Part shown: positions 32,555-44,339 of the stretch, piece after piece
Position numbering within the stretch: the stretch's first letter is position 1
Layout: every line of letters starts with the position of its first letter
Assembly (NCBI GenBank): GCA_929113105.1
Contig: OV816025.1
Span: 117,140,386 to 117,204,385 of the forward strand
Direction: 5' to 3'
DNA: 64,000 nucleotides
Source of the DNA: Agrypnus murinus
Taxonomy: Eukaryota; Arthropoda; Insecta; Coleoptera; Elateridae
Made by a program: the position numbers and the translations under genes
Notes under the pieces: generated by a model
What the model was told of the DNA's origin: nothing
Seen by the model: the letters and a program-made list of their open reading frames with translations, nothing else
Database searches by the model: none

Positions 32555-35500
32555 CTTGTAATGAAATTTACAATAAATCTACACTTTATTAAATACTAAT
32601 TATTATTAATAATATTTGCTTTGAATGATTCTTAGATGTGCAATCCATTGACCGGAAACTCTGATTTTTATTAATAGTATGAAATTCAAACAGTCCTTCA
32701 GCTAACGCTAATTGCTTTAGCTATTTGTTTCCAAAATTACTTTTACGAAAAATCCTTGTAACTTCGAAGAAGAGGTAACAACATTTAAATATCTTTTATG
32801 CTTATCGGTAGCCAGATGATTTGTGCCCAAGTAGCGCTGGAATAGAAATTCATATGTAAATTACGTGCCTCTAATTCTTTTTGCATGCCAAAATTAATAT
32901 TTCAAAGTAATGCTCAAATACTTACGCGCCTCCCAGTATATTCTTGACGCGTTAAAACTAATATGTAAAAAATACATGTTTTTCATGTCTTCGTCCTTGC
33001 CAAGAATACCTGTTGTTAGTTGAGTGGGATTCTCCTATTTTACAAAGTTTACTTTTGTTTGATAAATAAGTGTGATTGGCATTATATAGATGCCGCTACG
33101 GTTATTTTTTGTACTTAATGTTAATTCAGGATTTTGTATTTAAACTCAAATAAAGTTGCGATATTTATAATTGGCACGGTCAAATTAAGATAAGATAATG
33201 ATATCTAGTTTTTATAAAGATGTATAACTTCATTGAATACCAATATTAAATATAGTTTCCTGCAATTTAGAAGTTAGAAAAGAATGAGTTAAAAAGTTCT
33301 CATTTACGGTTATTGTTTCAACCAATAAATGTAATGCAGCTGTTTTACTGTCTATGTTCGTTAAATCGAGATTATCCATAAAAAGCGCAACATTTTGAAG
33401 ATTTTGTGGGCACCGGGGCAGGTGAAGCAAAAGCGGGACTGTCCCACCAAAAGCGGGACTGTCCCACCAAAAGAGGGACGTCTGATCACCTTATTCTAGC
33501 AACAAGAAACAGTCGTTTCGTAGGCCAAAAGAAAGAGGGGCCTTTAACAAAAATAAAGACACACAAATTAATACTTTTTACATTTGTATTGTTCTTGAAT
33601 TTCCATTTAAATAAGCCGAAAACTGACTCTTTTAAACCCCACTTTCTTTAAATACAAGAAACATCAATCCTGATTTTTAAGTCATCTATGAATTCTAGAT
33701 AGACAAAACTAGTGCTCCTCTAAAATCCTAAAGATCAGTGAGCCAAATAGACTTTTTTGCAGCTATATACCTGAAAAGAAATCACGTGTAAGAAATGTGG
33801 AACAGCAAAATAATAACGTTTACCTTTATCATCAAAAGAATGAATAGAATAGCCCTCACACACACAGGCAATTAAAGACAAGGCAAAGTCAAATGGTATA
33901 AGGGTATATTTATTCGCAAAAATACATAGTAAATTAACAAATACAATAGCAAATACAAACACAACTTACATTTTAGTTGATTCCATAAAACATTAAAGTT
34001 ATTCGAAAGCATCAAATTAAAACAATTTGTTTTTTGGCAAATAAATAAAACTATGGCGAAACAAAAAAATTAAAAGGTAACTAACAAATAAAAAATCAAG
34101 GAGTTCCAATAAACTCAACAACCTCCCACCAGCCAACTTGTAATGACCCGGGTTCCAACCCCACTAGACGATCACGACCCAAGTTACTTTACCCGTAAAT
34201 TTCAAATATATACCAGAACGGAAGTTGGCACATCACTACCAACCTTACAAACTACAAAGTGCATGATGGTAAATATAACAAACAGAGCAAACTCGATCCT
34301 ACGTTGTAATGACTTTTTATAACATGTGACCATAGTTGATAACAATTGGCTTACTTCATAAGTACGGAGAAAGAGAAATAAACACAAATTAAAGAACAGT
34401 TAAATATGATTTTAAGTATTAATATGCAGTATTTTATTAATTATTCTTAATATTGAGCGAGGAGGGGCGGATTTAAACTGACAAAAAAATAAACAGGCTA
34501 GTTCTGTAAAAATCTCCTTGAAAATAAGCTAGCCCAGTTTAAATACGTCAACGCTTCAAGTTCAATAGGCGATCAAGTTATTAATTAGTTAGATTACAAT
34601 AAACAATACAGATCAATAAATCAATTTATCAAGTTGATACAGTTGTGTGTTTATACCAGGTATTTATAAATAGATAAAACGTAAATCTCTCATTGACATA
34701 AAAAAATTAAAAGTAAGTGAAATTGAGTCAATCATGTAAATTTACCAAATACGTACAAACTAGAAAAGGTAAACGTGCCAATTTAAAGGAATACACAAGA
34801 ACTACTGAACAAAGGTTATATAATATTTGACATAGAAACAGATATGTTGTGACTGTACACGAAATAAGAAATATCAGTAAACAAAATAATGGTTTGAGGA
34901 TTCTCTTACGCGGCCTATCATGGGTTTTTTAGCACCGTGGAGATTAATACATTCTCAAATAATAAAAGCAGTTTGTACCTAAGGAAATAACCTCTTAGTC
35001 ACAAATTATATCACATAGTTAGGTTAGAAAATCAAACAAAAATCAATAAGTAGTGACAGTGAAACACATAAGACAAATAAAACAGTAGTCGTATTTAAGG
35101 CACAAATAACATGTCCAGTTAACAATAATTATACCACAAACGTTAATAAATCATTGTTTTCAGTAAAATTTACACTTCAAAAGGACAAATTTACAATTAT
35201 TAAGAATTATCAAACGAGTTTTTTTTAAATTTAGTTACCGTTTAGATTTTGACATAACCATAGTTTCAATCGAGAGATTTTGGTTTTAGACTAAATAAAT
35301 AATACAAAGTTCACACAACCAGAATCAACATAAATAAAACAAATAAAATGAACTTACATGAAGGAAATGACCAAAATGGCTACCTACTACTTATTTACAT
35401 TTCATAATCATTCTTTTTTTTAACAAAAAAGCATTGTCCCTAACTACAAAAAAACCAAACTATCAACCTTAAAAAAAACTGTAATAAACATCCCTAAACA

Positions 35501-35770
35501 TTTTATATTGAACCATATAGTTGTTATTTTTAAAATCAATTATATCTTCTACCAGAACCTGTATGTAATAACACAAATAGGTAAATTGATTATTATGCAA
35601 TTTGTTTTGTGATTAAATGACTTGCTAAAGCTACTTTAATAATTTTGGTTGACTGTAGGTCAGACCACTACAAACTAAACAACAGCTTCCTTCAGATATC
35701 TCATAATCTTGTCAGCAGTCAAAATTTTTTGATTTTTTGGAATGTAGCCCTCTCTGCCTTGAATATTGAC
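32555..35770. other. AT-rich stretch without a recognised gene
   Basis: The only structure noted is a tandem duplication of CAAAAGCGGGACTGTCCCAC at 33428-33467, whose CGGGACTGTCCC core is nearly palindromic. The small frames in the stretch carry no motif. Confidence 0.45.
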
Positions 35771-35780
35771 TAATATAGTA

Positions 35781-36304
35781 CAGGGTGGGATTAAAGTATG
35801 GAATAAAAAAAAAGCGAACTCAACCGGTTTTTTTAAAAACACTGAAACAGGTCATTTTGTTTTTTAAAAATACACATTAATATGTGCGATTCACCTTCCG
35901 AATTTCATTTGTTTCTAAGTTATGACGTCATCACAAAAAAATTTTAATGACAATATAGATTTTTTATAGTGGAATCCGATATTGATTTCTCTTCCCTTTA
36001 TGATTATCCAAATAAATCATAAGGTTGCATAACAAAAGTTCTGAGAAAAATCGATCTGAAAATTTAATGTTATTGATATTATGGTATCAATATATCAGAT
36101 CGATTTTTCCCAGAATTTTTGTTAAGCAACCTTATGATTTATTTGCATGATCATAAAGGGAAGAGAAGTCACTATCGGATTCCACTATTAAAAATAACTT
36201 AGAAACAAATGAAGGTCGGAAGTTGAATCGCACATGTTAATGTGTATTTTTAAAAACAACAGTTCGCTTATTTTTTAAATATTTCATACATTAATCCCAC
36301 CCTG
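35781..36304. mobile_element. Foldback MITE, CAGGGTGGGATTAAAGTATG family, copy a
   Basis: It starts CAGGGTGGGATTAAAGTATG and ends with ATTAATCCCACCCTG, with TA duplicated (35779-35780, 36305-36306). The arms of about 250 bp share AACCGGTTTTTTTAAAAAC-type, GTGCGATTCACCTTCCG and TGATTTATTTGCATGATCAT words. The centre is GATCGATTTTTC palindromes around 36060. Two more copies lie at 47026-47966 and 49946-51193. Confidence 0.8.
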
Positions 36305-36899
36305 TATATGTTTTCCTTAATATACAGCTCTAGTCTTAATATTAGAGTAGACGGACCACAATGTGGGCGATTTCAACTTTTCTGACTGTAAAACATAGCA
36401 GGTGCCTAAAGACTTGGCTCCTACATAGGCTATACTACATTGGCTATTATTTATTATTTAGCTTATACATAATAAATTTTAGATTTTTCTTAATAGTTAA
36501 TTATGTCAAATGTAACCCTCAACATACTAACTACGATGAAGATAGTAGCTTTTAAAATATGTAAAGCTGTTGAAATCAAGAAGGTGACATTATAGAACAT
36601 ATAAATTATCCAAAATATATCAAATTTATAGAACATATAAAGTAAAGTTGCAAAAATGTCAACGCATTTCAAAAACGATTTTAAATGCAAGGTGGACTCA
36701 AATAAAATTTACCATAAGAGTAGTACTGAATGAAAGTCCCGCCCATAGAAAATATAATTTAATACGTTCAATCTTACGGACAGATAGCAGATGTTGCAGA
36801 CACTTTTTGAAAAACAGAAGTCCTAGAACATAATATTCGCATGGACAACTTTTTCTTCCTGGCTTTTTTATTGTAGGTATTTTTAAAAGCAATTGTATA

Positions 36900-37716
36900 C
36901 AGTGGAACTTCCCTAACTCGAACTTCTCTAACTCGAAATTTTCTGTAACTCGAATATTTTTTGCAAACAATCAAGTCTGCACAATATTTCAGTGTAATTT
37001 TATCTCCGTAACTCGAATTTCTGTTACTCGAATATTTCTAATATTCGAACCAATATTTATCGCGTAACCAAGCCTAACTCGAATTTTTCCGGGGAAATAT
37101 TTTATTGCCTTTCATGGAATTGTGCAACAAGCAAAATGTTTTGACTGCGAAGAATATGTTAATGTTGATGATGGCGTGCATACAATGGGTTTTCCAACAG
37201 ATGAAGACATATTAGAAAGTGTCATGGAAAATCTTGTTCCAAATGAACAAAGTAAGTTTTTGCTAGAACCTAGCAAAATAAAAAAATATTAGACTTATAT
37301 TTCAGACTCAGACGAGGATGAGCATGATAACGATGAAGTAACTGTTGCAATTCCTACATTTGACCAAACGTGTTCTGCTATTGAAATCGTTAGAAATTTT
37401 GTTTTGTCCAGAGAAAATGTTCCAAACCCGATACACAGATCCTTAAATTTGGTGGAAGACTTTGTAGAAAAGGAAAAATGGACTAATTTAACACAGAAAA
37501 AAATTACTGACTTTTTTAAATAGCAAATTCTTTTCACAATTTTTTTATATCATCTTTTGAGCGTTATACATAATTTTGTGTATATGCATAACATAACACA
37601 TATTACATAATAAATTAAAAATCTGTAATTGAATGTATTTTTCTGTAACTCGAATTTTCCGTAACTCGAATTTTTTCTTCGATCCCTTGGAGGTTCGAGT
37701 TAGGGAAGTTCCACTG
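36900..37716 (+). mobile_element. Pogo/Tigger-like DNA transposon, internally deleted (817 bp)
   Basis: The left end CAGTGGAACTTCCCTAACTC and the right end (complement) read the same for about 23 bases, and TA flanks both sides (36898-36899, 37717-37718). Subterminal copies of TAACTCGAATTT occur many times near both ends. Only the transposase C-terminus remains inside. Confidence 0.85.
37143..37523 (+). pseudogene. Pogo/Tigger transposase C-terminus, two exons
   Basis: Exon pieces 37143-37251 and 37306-37523 are joined by a 54-bp intron with GTAAGT donor and TATATTTCAG acceptor. Text: DCEEYVNVDDGVHTMGF, VMENLVPNEQN, acidic SDEDEHDND, then SLNLVEDFVEKEKW and QKKITDFFK-stop. The acidic stretch plus a terminal Q-x-x-I-x-x-F-F motif is typical of pogo-family transposases, where the terminal motif is a PCNA-binding (PIP) box. 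The N-terminal HTH and DDE core are deleted, so it cannot transpose itself. Confidence 0.75.
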
Positions 37717-38016
37717 TATATGTTTGATTGTATATCTGAAAGAAAGCTATCTTTTATCAAAACAAATATAGAATTATTATTACTATTATTATATGTTTTT
37801 TGATGTGTGTAAATGTGTTTTACCGTTTTAAGTACCATTTGGCAACCAGAAGTATTTTGGGTCTTAGCAGCCCAATATTCAGTGAAGTAAGTCTTGTAAC
37901 GTGTGATGTAAATATAATTTAATTCTATTTAGAAAACATAAAGGGAATTTTGTCTTGATCGTAAACCTTATCGGATTTTAGCTGCGGACTTCCTTGATCA
38001 AATATTCTATAGATAT

Positions 38017-38452
38017 TGTAACGTGGTTTTTAAATAATACTAAAAATGCTGTTTAATCGTATATTAACAAGAGAAATATTATATTTACATACACTAATTA
38101 CAAACACTATAATTATAAACTGTTAACGAACCTTAACTAGATTTTTACCAACTTAAAGTAGGTTATTTAAGGACTATTTGTTTACAAAATTTATTTACTA
38201 TACATTTATATTTGACTACTGATCACACAATGTACATATTCAATTCACCGGTTGAACAATGATTTTCTTTCTGTGCGCGGCGGAGATTTATATATCCCAT
38301 ATATTTTTTCTAGAAAACGCTAGATTAGATTGGTGTATCGTGCCTCGTCTAGCCGCCGATGCGTCATATATGCGACCAGTCTCGAACATTGTAGTTGGCC
38401 CGGGAACCTTCTAGCTTGTTCGTCGCCCATATAGGTTTTTCCATTCGTTACA
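38017..38452. mobile_element. Solo LTR, gypsy-type (436 bp)
   Basis: Begins TGTAACGTGG and ends ATTCGTTACA, with ATAT on both sides (38013-38016, 38453-38456). TG..CA borders and a 4-bp duplication fit a Ty3/gypsy-type LTR. The first ~200 bases (AAAAATGCTGTTTAATCG.., AAACACTATAATTATAAACT) match the LTR at 41883. No internal retroelement sequence adjoins it. Confidence 0.75.
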
Positions 38453-38459
38453 ATATAAT

Positions 38460-41200
38460 TTTTAAAGTAATGGGATGGCAACACATTGTCACATGGCATT
38501 TTTACTTAGAATTTACATCTACACGTCCTTGAAATTTGTTTTAAGTCCTACTCCAAAATCACCCGTAATAGCTAAAGGTTGATAGACTTTATTATTTTTT
38601 TTTCTGCAAATTTTAAGTAGATTTGTTTTTCTTATTTCTTATTTCATTATGCATAAGTATTACGTAAAATATTATTTTAAATGCATGTAAGTTCAAAATA
38701 CAACAATTCCAAAAATATTCGAAAATTAGACGATATGTAGTAAGTCATTAAAAAAGCAATCATTAACAATAATGATTAAAAGTAATATCTATCATTAAAG
38801 AATGGTACAACATTATAGATTACAAACTAAAATTACTGAAAAAAAGGATCAAGTGAATGCAATGTAATGAATGTGTGTAATCAATTTTAATAATTTAAAA
38901 AAGGTCAAAACAAGGTTAAATGAATTTTCAAAATCCGCATATCACACTATCTTCTCATAAAAAGTTCTTAGTGGTGTTATTTTACTTGTTGACAAGTTTA
39001 TATTCCAAAATGAGAGTGTGACTATTTTGTTCTGTTGATTATTAGATTAAAAATAAGAAAAATCGGCCTTTGCTATCCACATGCTATTTTATTGCTATCC
39101 ACAGACTTTCTTAGAACCTTATGCATGTAGATCACTTAGAAATTTATTTCCAAAAGTATAAATAAATCGCAATCGTTTGTCAGAGATTAGACATAATTTC
39201 AGATTTACAGTTTTGAGTTTATTGTACTCTCATCAGCTAGAGCTAACCCTAAATCACACACACACACGCACACTTCATCTAGGCTTATATACAAGCCAAG
39301 AAATAACATTAATCTCGAGAGGTGTCTTATGGACATCGATAAAGCGCCAAATGCACACAGCGGTAAAACATGGCATCTGTATGATGTCAATTAACTATCA
39401 ATAACTAACTCATAATAGAAGTTAGAGTAGAACTTTAAAAATAATTAACTCAAGTTAATCAACGAACAATGGTTTTTGACAATATTCGCAAAATGATGAA
39501 GCGCGTGGAATATCATAATTCTGCTTACTAATCTTTAAATTTAATAAACTAGGAATTGTAAAAAAGGGTTCATAGGTAAGAGAACAGGTCTCTGGCATAT
39601 ATCCCTCCGGAGATCAAAAAGAGAGAGGAAGAAATATATTATTTTTATTATTTATTTATCCAGTTCATTATTAATTCAGTTGAAGATAACAATGGATAAC
39701 AATAGGTGGTAGTTACAGTTCACACACTTCGACGCGTATGTTTCACACTTTCACTTGGTATGTTTACCGCAGCTTCTTGCGTATGTTTACTGCAGCTTCT
39801 TTCGAATCTTTCCCTGTCCTAATGTGATCGTTATCTGGAATGTTTGATAGGACTGCGCGATCTTTCCCTCTCATCAAGTTGCCTCTCCTGATGTTCTCTC
39901 TCAAAAATCTCGGTTGCTTTTTGGGCTTGAAGTATATACGGTGTCTTTTTGTAATACTGAAGCTTCTCCCATTTGAGGGCAGTGTTAACCGCAATTTTAA
40001 TAGTGGACCATTCTTGATGTCTTAAACGGGACTGTTGTATGAATATTCCAAATGCTTTCATTTGCATGAACTCTGGATATTTTCTATACCTATATATATC
40101 TATATAAATATAAATATATTATCTAGACAAAGAACTATTTGCAGGTTTGGACCGTGATATACGGAGAACGACAAAGGAACTCAACGTTTCGCCCGTAATT
40201 GTATGGCGCTTCTTCAGGAGATTAAAAGCGCCTATGAGAATATCCTCTAATAAAAAACATAAAGACCGAAATAAACGCGGTATAAAATTAAGCAAAAGGA
40301 AGAGAGAGGGTAGAAGGGCACAGTAACTAGGCTAAACCTTTCGGATCATCCGTAGCGGTTCCGATGACAGATTTGCAGATTGCGGTTAGTGGATACCCGG
40401 TGTCTGGATTGAGGTTGCGAGGATGTTTGTAAATTTCCTTGTGTGAAAGAATGTTGACCTACATAACATAGACGATACATCGGAAAGAATTTTATGCCCA
40501 CTCTTATACTGATGTTCCCCAATAGACGAGGCGGGACCAAAATCGATTTTTAGCTAAAGAAAATTATAATACTAATCCAAAACAGGCACAAATGCTTCAA
40601 ATAAAAAAGGAAAATGGAATTGTTCGCTACTGAATAGTAGAGCAAAAAATCAAGGTCTGTCAATGTTTACAGAACTACATTTGACATAACCTAAGATTTA
40701 GTACTACGAGTGCTTAATTAATCATTAAAAATTAATTAATTAAAAGCATTAAGATTTAAACTATACTATTTAAGGCAATGAACATAACTCTTTAAAATAA
40801 AATAAAGATCTGCAAATTAATTACAAGGATTTCAATGTTCAACCAAGATGTGCAACTGGGAAGTAACCTTTAAACTCTATATTTAGTGAAAAGATTATAA
40901 ATAAACCAAAAGGACAAAATACATCCTTGTGATGATAAAAAACCGTCACAAGTACTTATCTTAATGGAATATATAAATACGATACTCAATCTATTACTAC
41001 ACGCAGAAGATTTTATTGTTTCTTTTACCAAAAGATTTGGGGGGAAAAATCAATATTTATCGTAACCTGAAGACATCATGGCATTGTGGTCATATTTACC
41101 CATCATATAAGAATTCCTTGCATATATATAATAAAAGATAAAGTGCGTGAAGAGTAAAATTTATCACACTGTATTTTATATTTATTTACTTATTTATTTT
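38460..41200. other. Stretch without a recognised gene; possible Penelope-like 3' scrap near 40130-40330
   Basis: A CA microsatellite lies at about 39256-39273. On the minus strand near 40210, CCTGAAGAAGCGCCATACAA followed by TTACGGGCGAAACGTTGAG resembles the spacer that follows Penelope-like frames. The frames at 39764-40067 (one with ERERSRSP) have no family I recognise. Confidence 0.35.
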
Positions 41201-41512
41201 TGGCCGAGTAATCGAGGTAACGGAGCATCCCTTGTACCTTATGGCATCGATAAAGTTATCGATCATACGGATGACCCTACTGGAATTTAGCCGAAGCTGG
41301 AGGAATTTCACCGCCAGTACGGATCTTTATCGTGCCAAGAGTTGCATTGACACGGGACCTACAGTTTTGCTTCCTATCCGAAAGAAGACATGGTTTAATT
41401 TCTTTCCGGTATGAATAATTACCAGCTTGGCCGGAGATCGAACCTGCAACTCTTGGATTTTGAGGCAAACATACAAACCACCAATCTACCGAAGCTGGCT
41501 ATTTTTTTATAT
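41200..41512 (-). repeat. tRNA-derived SINE, third family
   Basis: The minus strand carries CCAGCTTCGGTAGATTGG (A-box side) and GCAGGTTCGATCTCC (B box). The acceptor strands CCAGCTT and AAGCTGG pair perfectly across 41427-41503. A ~220-bp body follows to about 41205 (through CATACCGGAAAGAAATTAAA and TCATCCGTATGATCGATAAC). The A-box distance and arms deviate from a true tRNA, so a SINE is preferred. Confidence 0.55.
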
Positions 41513-41882
41513 TATTATATTTTATATAGAGGAAGTGAAACATTTTTTATAATTTGAAATTGTCTTTCAGTTACTGCAATTTTAGAGTAATTTCTTCTTT
41601 GTTGTAGAGTACACCGTATTAAAATTACGGAATACCATACGCTTAGTAATAAAAAAACTAAACAATTTCAGAACAACAAAATTTAGTAAAACTACCAAGA
41701 AGATAATAATAATAATAATAGGAAGATTACAACATTGCAAGTAAATGACAAAATGCAATACTAAATATATACGGATTGCACATATTAAACTTGCGCCAAG
41801 TTTAATATAAGAATAATTTGGATAGCTAACGTAGAATTAATGGCATGATTAGTTTTCTTTTAAATGGTAATACGGATTATAT

Positions 41883-42377
41883 TGTAACATTCTTTTTAAA
41901 ATAATAACAAAAATGCTGTTTAAATCGTCTATTAATAAAGAAAAGATTATTTACAATGCACTTAATTAAAAACACTATAACTATAAACTATTTAACAAAC
42001 TAGGTATTTAAATGCTAGATATTTACAAATTTATTTGAGCACTATTTATATAAACAATTTATGTATTACAACAATTATTAACTAATTATTTGGAGTACAT
42101 TTCACTATGCCCGTCAAACATTAACTGCCCCCTTCTACTCGCAATCTCAATTTATATCTCATACGATGACTCATACATCTAGAATGTTCGATGAGGTGTT
42201 GATGAGTCATACATGCAGCTGTTGATAAGTGACGTCGATGGGGCGTGTCGATGAGTCATACTTGCAGGTGTTGATTGATGAGTCATACATACAGGTGTTA
42301 TTGATGAGTCATACAGTTGATGACTCATACATCTAGAATGTTTGATGACGTCATATGTGGGTTTACTATTCGTTACA
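41883..42377. mobile_element. Solo LTR, gypsy-type (495 bp), with AP-1-like site cluster
   Basis: Begins TGTAACATTC and ends ATTCGTTACA, with ATAT on both sides (41879-41882, 42378-42381). Related to the LTR at 38017 in its first half. The second half (42160-42350) holds six copies of TGASTCAT-type sites (GATGAGTCATAC or GATGACTCATAC) plus a TGACGTCA palindrome. These match AP-1 and CRE consensus sites, so this U3-like part may act as an enhancer. Confidence 0.75.
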
Positions 42378-42579
42378 ATATATACAGATGAGCACGCAAC
42401 TAAGAGGATGGCACGGTAATTCAATCGCCAACCTTAAGCGGACACGCTAAAGTTGTAGGGGGAAACTTGGCACACGCCAAGCGCGACCACTACGCTATAC
42501 CTACTCCTAGTTGGCTGCAACAAACAGTATGTAGAATTATAAAAATAAATATTCTTTATAGTAATTAATTATTCATATA

Positions 42580-42860
42580 TAATAATAATAATTATAATTA
42601 CTACAGCCCATAACCTAAACCAAGGCCCCAGAAGCTATAAGCTTGCGCGGGAGGGAGGGGGCGATTATTATTATTATGTAGGCCCAATGTGCGGCTGCAG
42701 CCGACTTACAGATGGAACAGCGCAAATCCCACATTTGTGTCACAGCTAAGGAAAACTGCAGAAAACCTTAACTAGATCTGCCGGCGCCGGGAGTCGATCT
42801 TGGCCGCTTGGGTGAAAGCCCGGTACGCCAGACATTACACTACCAAGGCTATTAACATAT
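42580..42860 (-). repeat. SINE with tRNA-like head, second copy of the 16945 family
   Basis: On the minus strand it starts CTTGGTAGTGTAATGTCTGG (A-box-like), then CAAGATCGACTCCCGGC (B-box-like), and continues through AGCTGTGACACAAATGTGGG to an AAT-type tail near 42580. This copy supplies the head that the 16945 copy lacks. A nearly invariant 130-bp core is shared by all three. Confidence 0.75.
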
Positions 42861-42989
42861 ATACATATATACAGTGTGCTGCACATAAAGTTTGACACCT
42901 CTACATATTTGTTATTTTTAATCAAATTCATTTAAATCTTCATCAGATATAGCACATCTTAACAAAGATTTTGTAATTAGAAACCCGAT

Positions 42990-43865
42990 TTACTATAAAC
43001 ATTTTGAAAGTTTGTGAATTATTTTAAGAGTATTAATGGTGTACCAGATACTGTGTATTTCAATGACAGCAAAGCAGAAACGCCAGCTGATTTACTAAAT
43101 CTATTTGCTTCATATTTTGAATCAGTTTATAGTAAATCAACTATTTCAATTACTTCTTTAAGGTCCAAGTGTACCCAAAAACGTGTGTTATTTGTTTCAT
43201 AAATAATATAATAATGTGATAACTTTGGTTTTAAGTTAATAGTCTAGGAATGTTAAAAACTTGCTTACCTAACTTGTTTTGGAAAAAAAGTTTTTTTATT
43301 TAAATTATTTCACATGTTATACGTGAAAAATTAATTTTAGAAAAACTGTACATTCAAAATTAACCAAAATAATACCACTTATATTTCATAGTATTTGAAC
43401 TATTTTCCAAGAATTTTAAGAAAATCGTATGTCTAGCGACTAAATTATTGCCAAAAAACCTGCTTTTTGCCAAAAAAAACAGCTTTTTTTGGCAAAAAGG
43501 AGGTAATAGTTTAGTCACTAGACATACGATTGTCTTAAAATTTTGTGAAAATACTATGAAACTTAAGTGGTATTATTTTGATTAATTTTGAATGTACAGT
43601 TTCTCCAAAATTAATTTTTCACGTATAACATGTGAAATAATTTAATTAAAAATTTTTTTTTTTCAAAACAAGTTAGGTAAGCAAGTTTTTAACATTCCTA
43701 GACTATTAACTTAAAACCAAAGTTATCACATTATTATATTATTTATTAAACAAACAACACACGTTTTTTGGGTACACTTGGACCTTAAGAAACAATTACA
43801 ATTACAATTTTGGTTTAAGTAATATGTGTATCTATTATAGGTGTTGATGACGTTCTTAAAAGACT
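42990..43865 (+). pseudogene. LINE linker (endonuclease-RT) fragment split by a foldback
   Basis: The frame reads VNYFKSINGVPDTVYFNDSK then ADLLNLFASYFESVYS, the segment that precedes the RT domain in CR1/Jockey-like LINEs. It is interrupted at TTAA (43158) by a 623-bp foldback and resumes after 43788 with NNYNYNFGLSNM and, one base out of frame, VSIIGVDDVLKRLY. Excising the foldback with one TTAA restores continuity. Confidence 0.7.
43162..43784. mobile_element. TTAA-flanked foldback element (623 bp)
   Basis: Ends are GGTCCAAGTGTACCC and its inverted complement GGGTACACTTGGACC. The arms of ~300 bp are nearly identical, with a small loop around 43470 (TTTTTGCCAAAAAAAACAGC). TTAA lies on both sides (43158-43161, 43785-43788). 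TTAA targets are characteristic of piggyBac-type transposases, though the terminal bases are not the usual CCC. No coding content. Confidence 0.8.
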
Positions 43866-43874
43866 ATACACACA

Positions 43875-44330
43875 GAAAAATATGTACTCAGAATTGACCC
43901 ATTATCCAAGGATTTCGACATAACCTCAAAAAACACCTTAAAAACGCCTCAAAAATTTATAAAAATACACGTAAAAACGTAAAAAACAATCCTTGGGTGG
44001 TGGGTCAATTCTGATCCCTCACAAAAGAAAAAAAATGTTTTGTAGTTAAAAGGTGAGGTACCATACCGTATGTTTATTCGTGTGCTGACAACGAATCCGG
44101 GGTCAGAATTGACCCAGGACCCAAGGATTTCTACATAACTTGAAAAACACCTTAAAAATTTATAAAAATACATTTAAAAAAATCCTTGTGTGATTGGTCA
44201 ATTCTGACTCCGGATGCGTTTTCAGTACATCAAAAACCATACGGAATGGTACCTCACCTTTCAACTACAAGACTTCTTTTTCTTTTATGAGCCTGTGTAA
44301 TCACTTCAGTAATAAAAATTATTTGTCATA
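43875..44330. repeat. Inverted-repeat block built on TCAGAATTGACCC
   Basis: The word TCAGAATTGACC or its complement occurs four times (43890, 44003, 44104, 44200), paired with CCAAGGATTTCKACATAAC and CACCTTAAAAA words, giving nested inverted repeats around a centre near 44060. GGTGAGGTACCATACCGTAT (44052) and its inverted counterpart near 44250 form a second pair. Probably a foldback element inserted beside the LINE fragment. Confidence 0.55.
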
Positions 44331-44339
44331 ACACTTGGA

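Noticed and set aside
36361..36970. Several overlapping 60-90-residue frames around 36.4-37.0 kb
   Set aside because: No motif, overlapping on both strands, partly inside the terminal repeats of the pogo-like element.
39764..40067. Two overlapping basic frames, one ending ERERSRSP
   Set aside because: I considered a gag-like or SR-type protein, but the frames overlap each other, lack a zinc knuckle or other landmark, and have no matching retroelement nearby.
38017..42377. One LTR retrotransposon bounded by the two LTRs at 38017 and 41883
   Set aside because: Each LTR has its own ATAT duplication, their sequences diverge in the second half, and no gag or pol text lies between; they are two solo LTRs.
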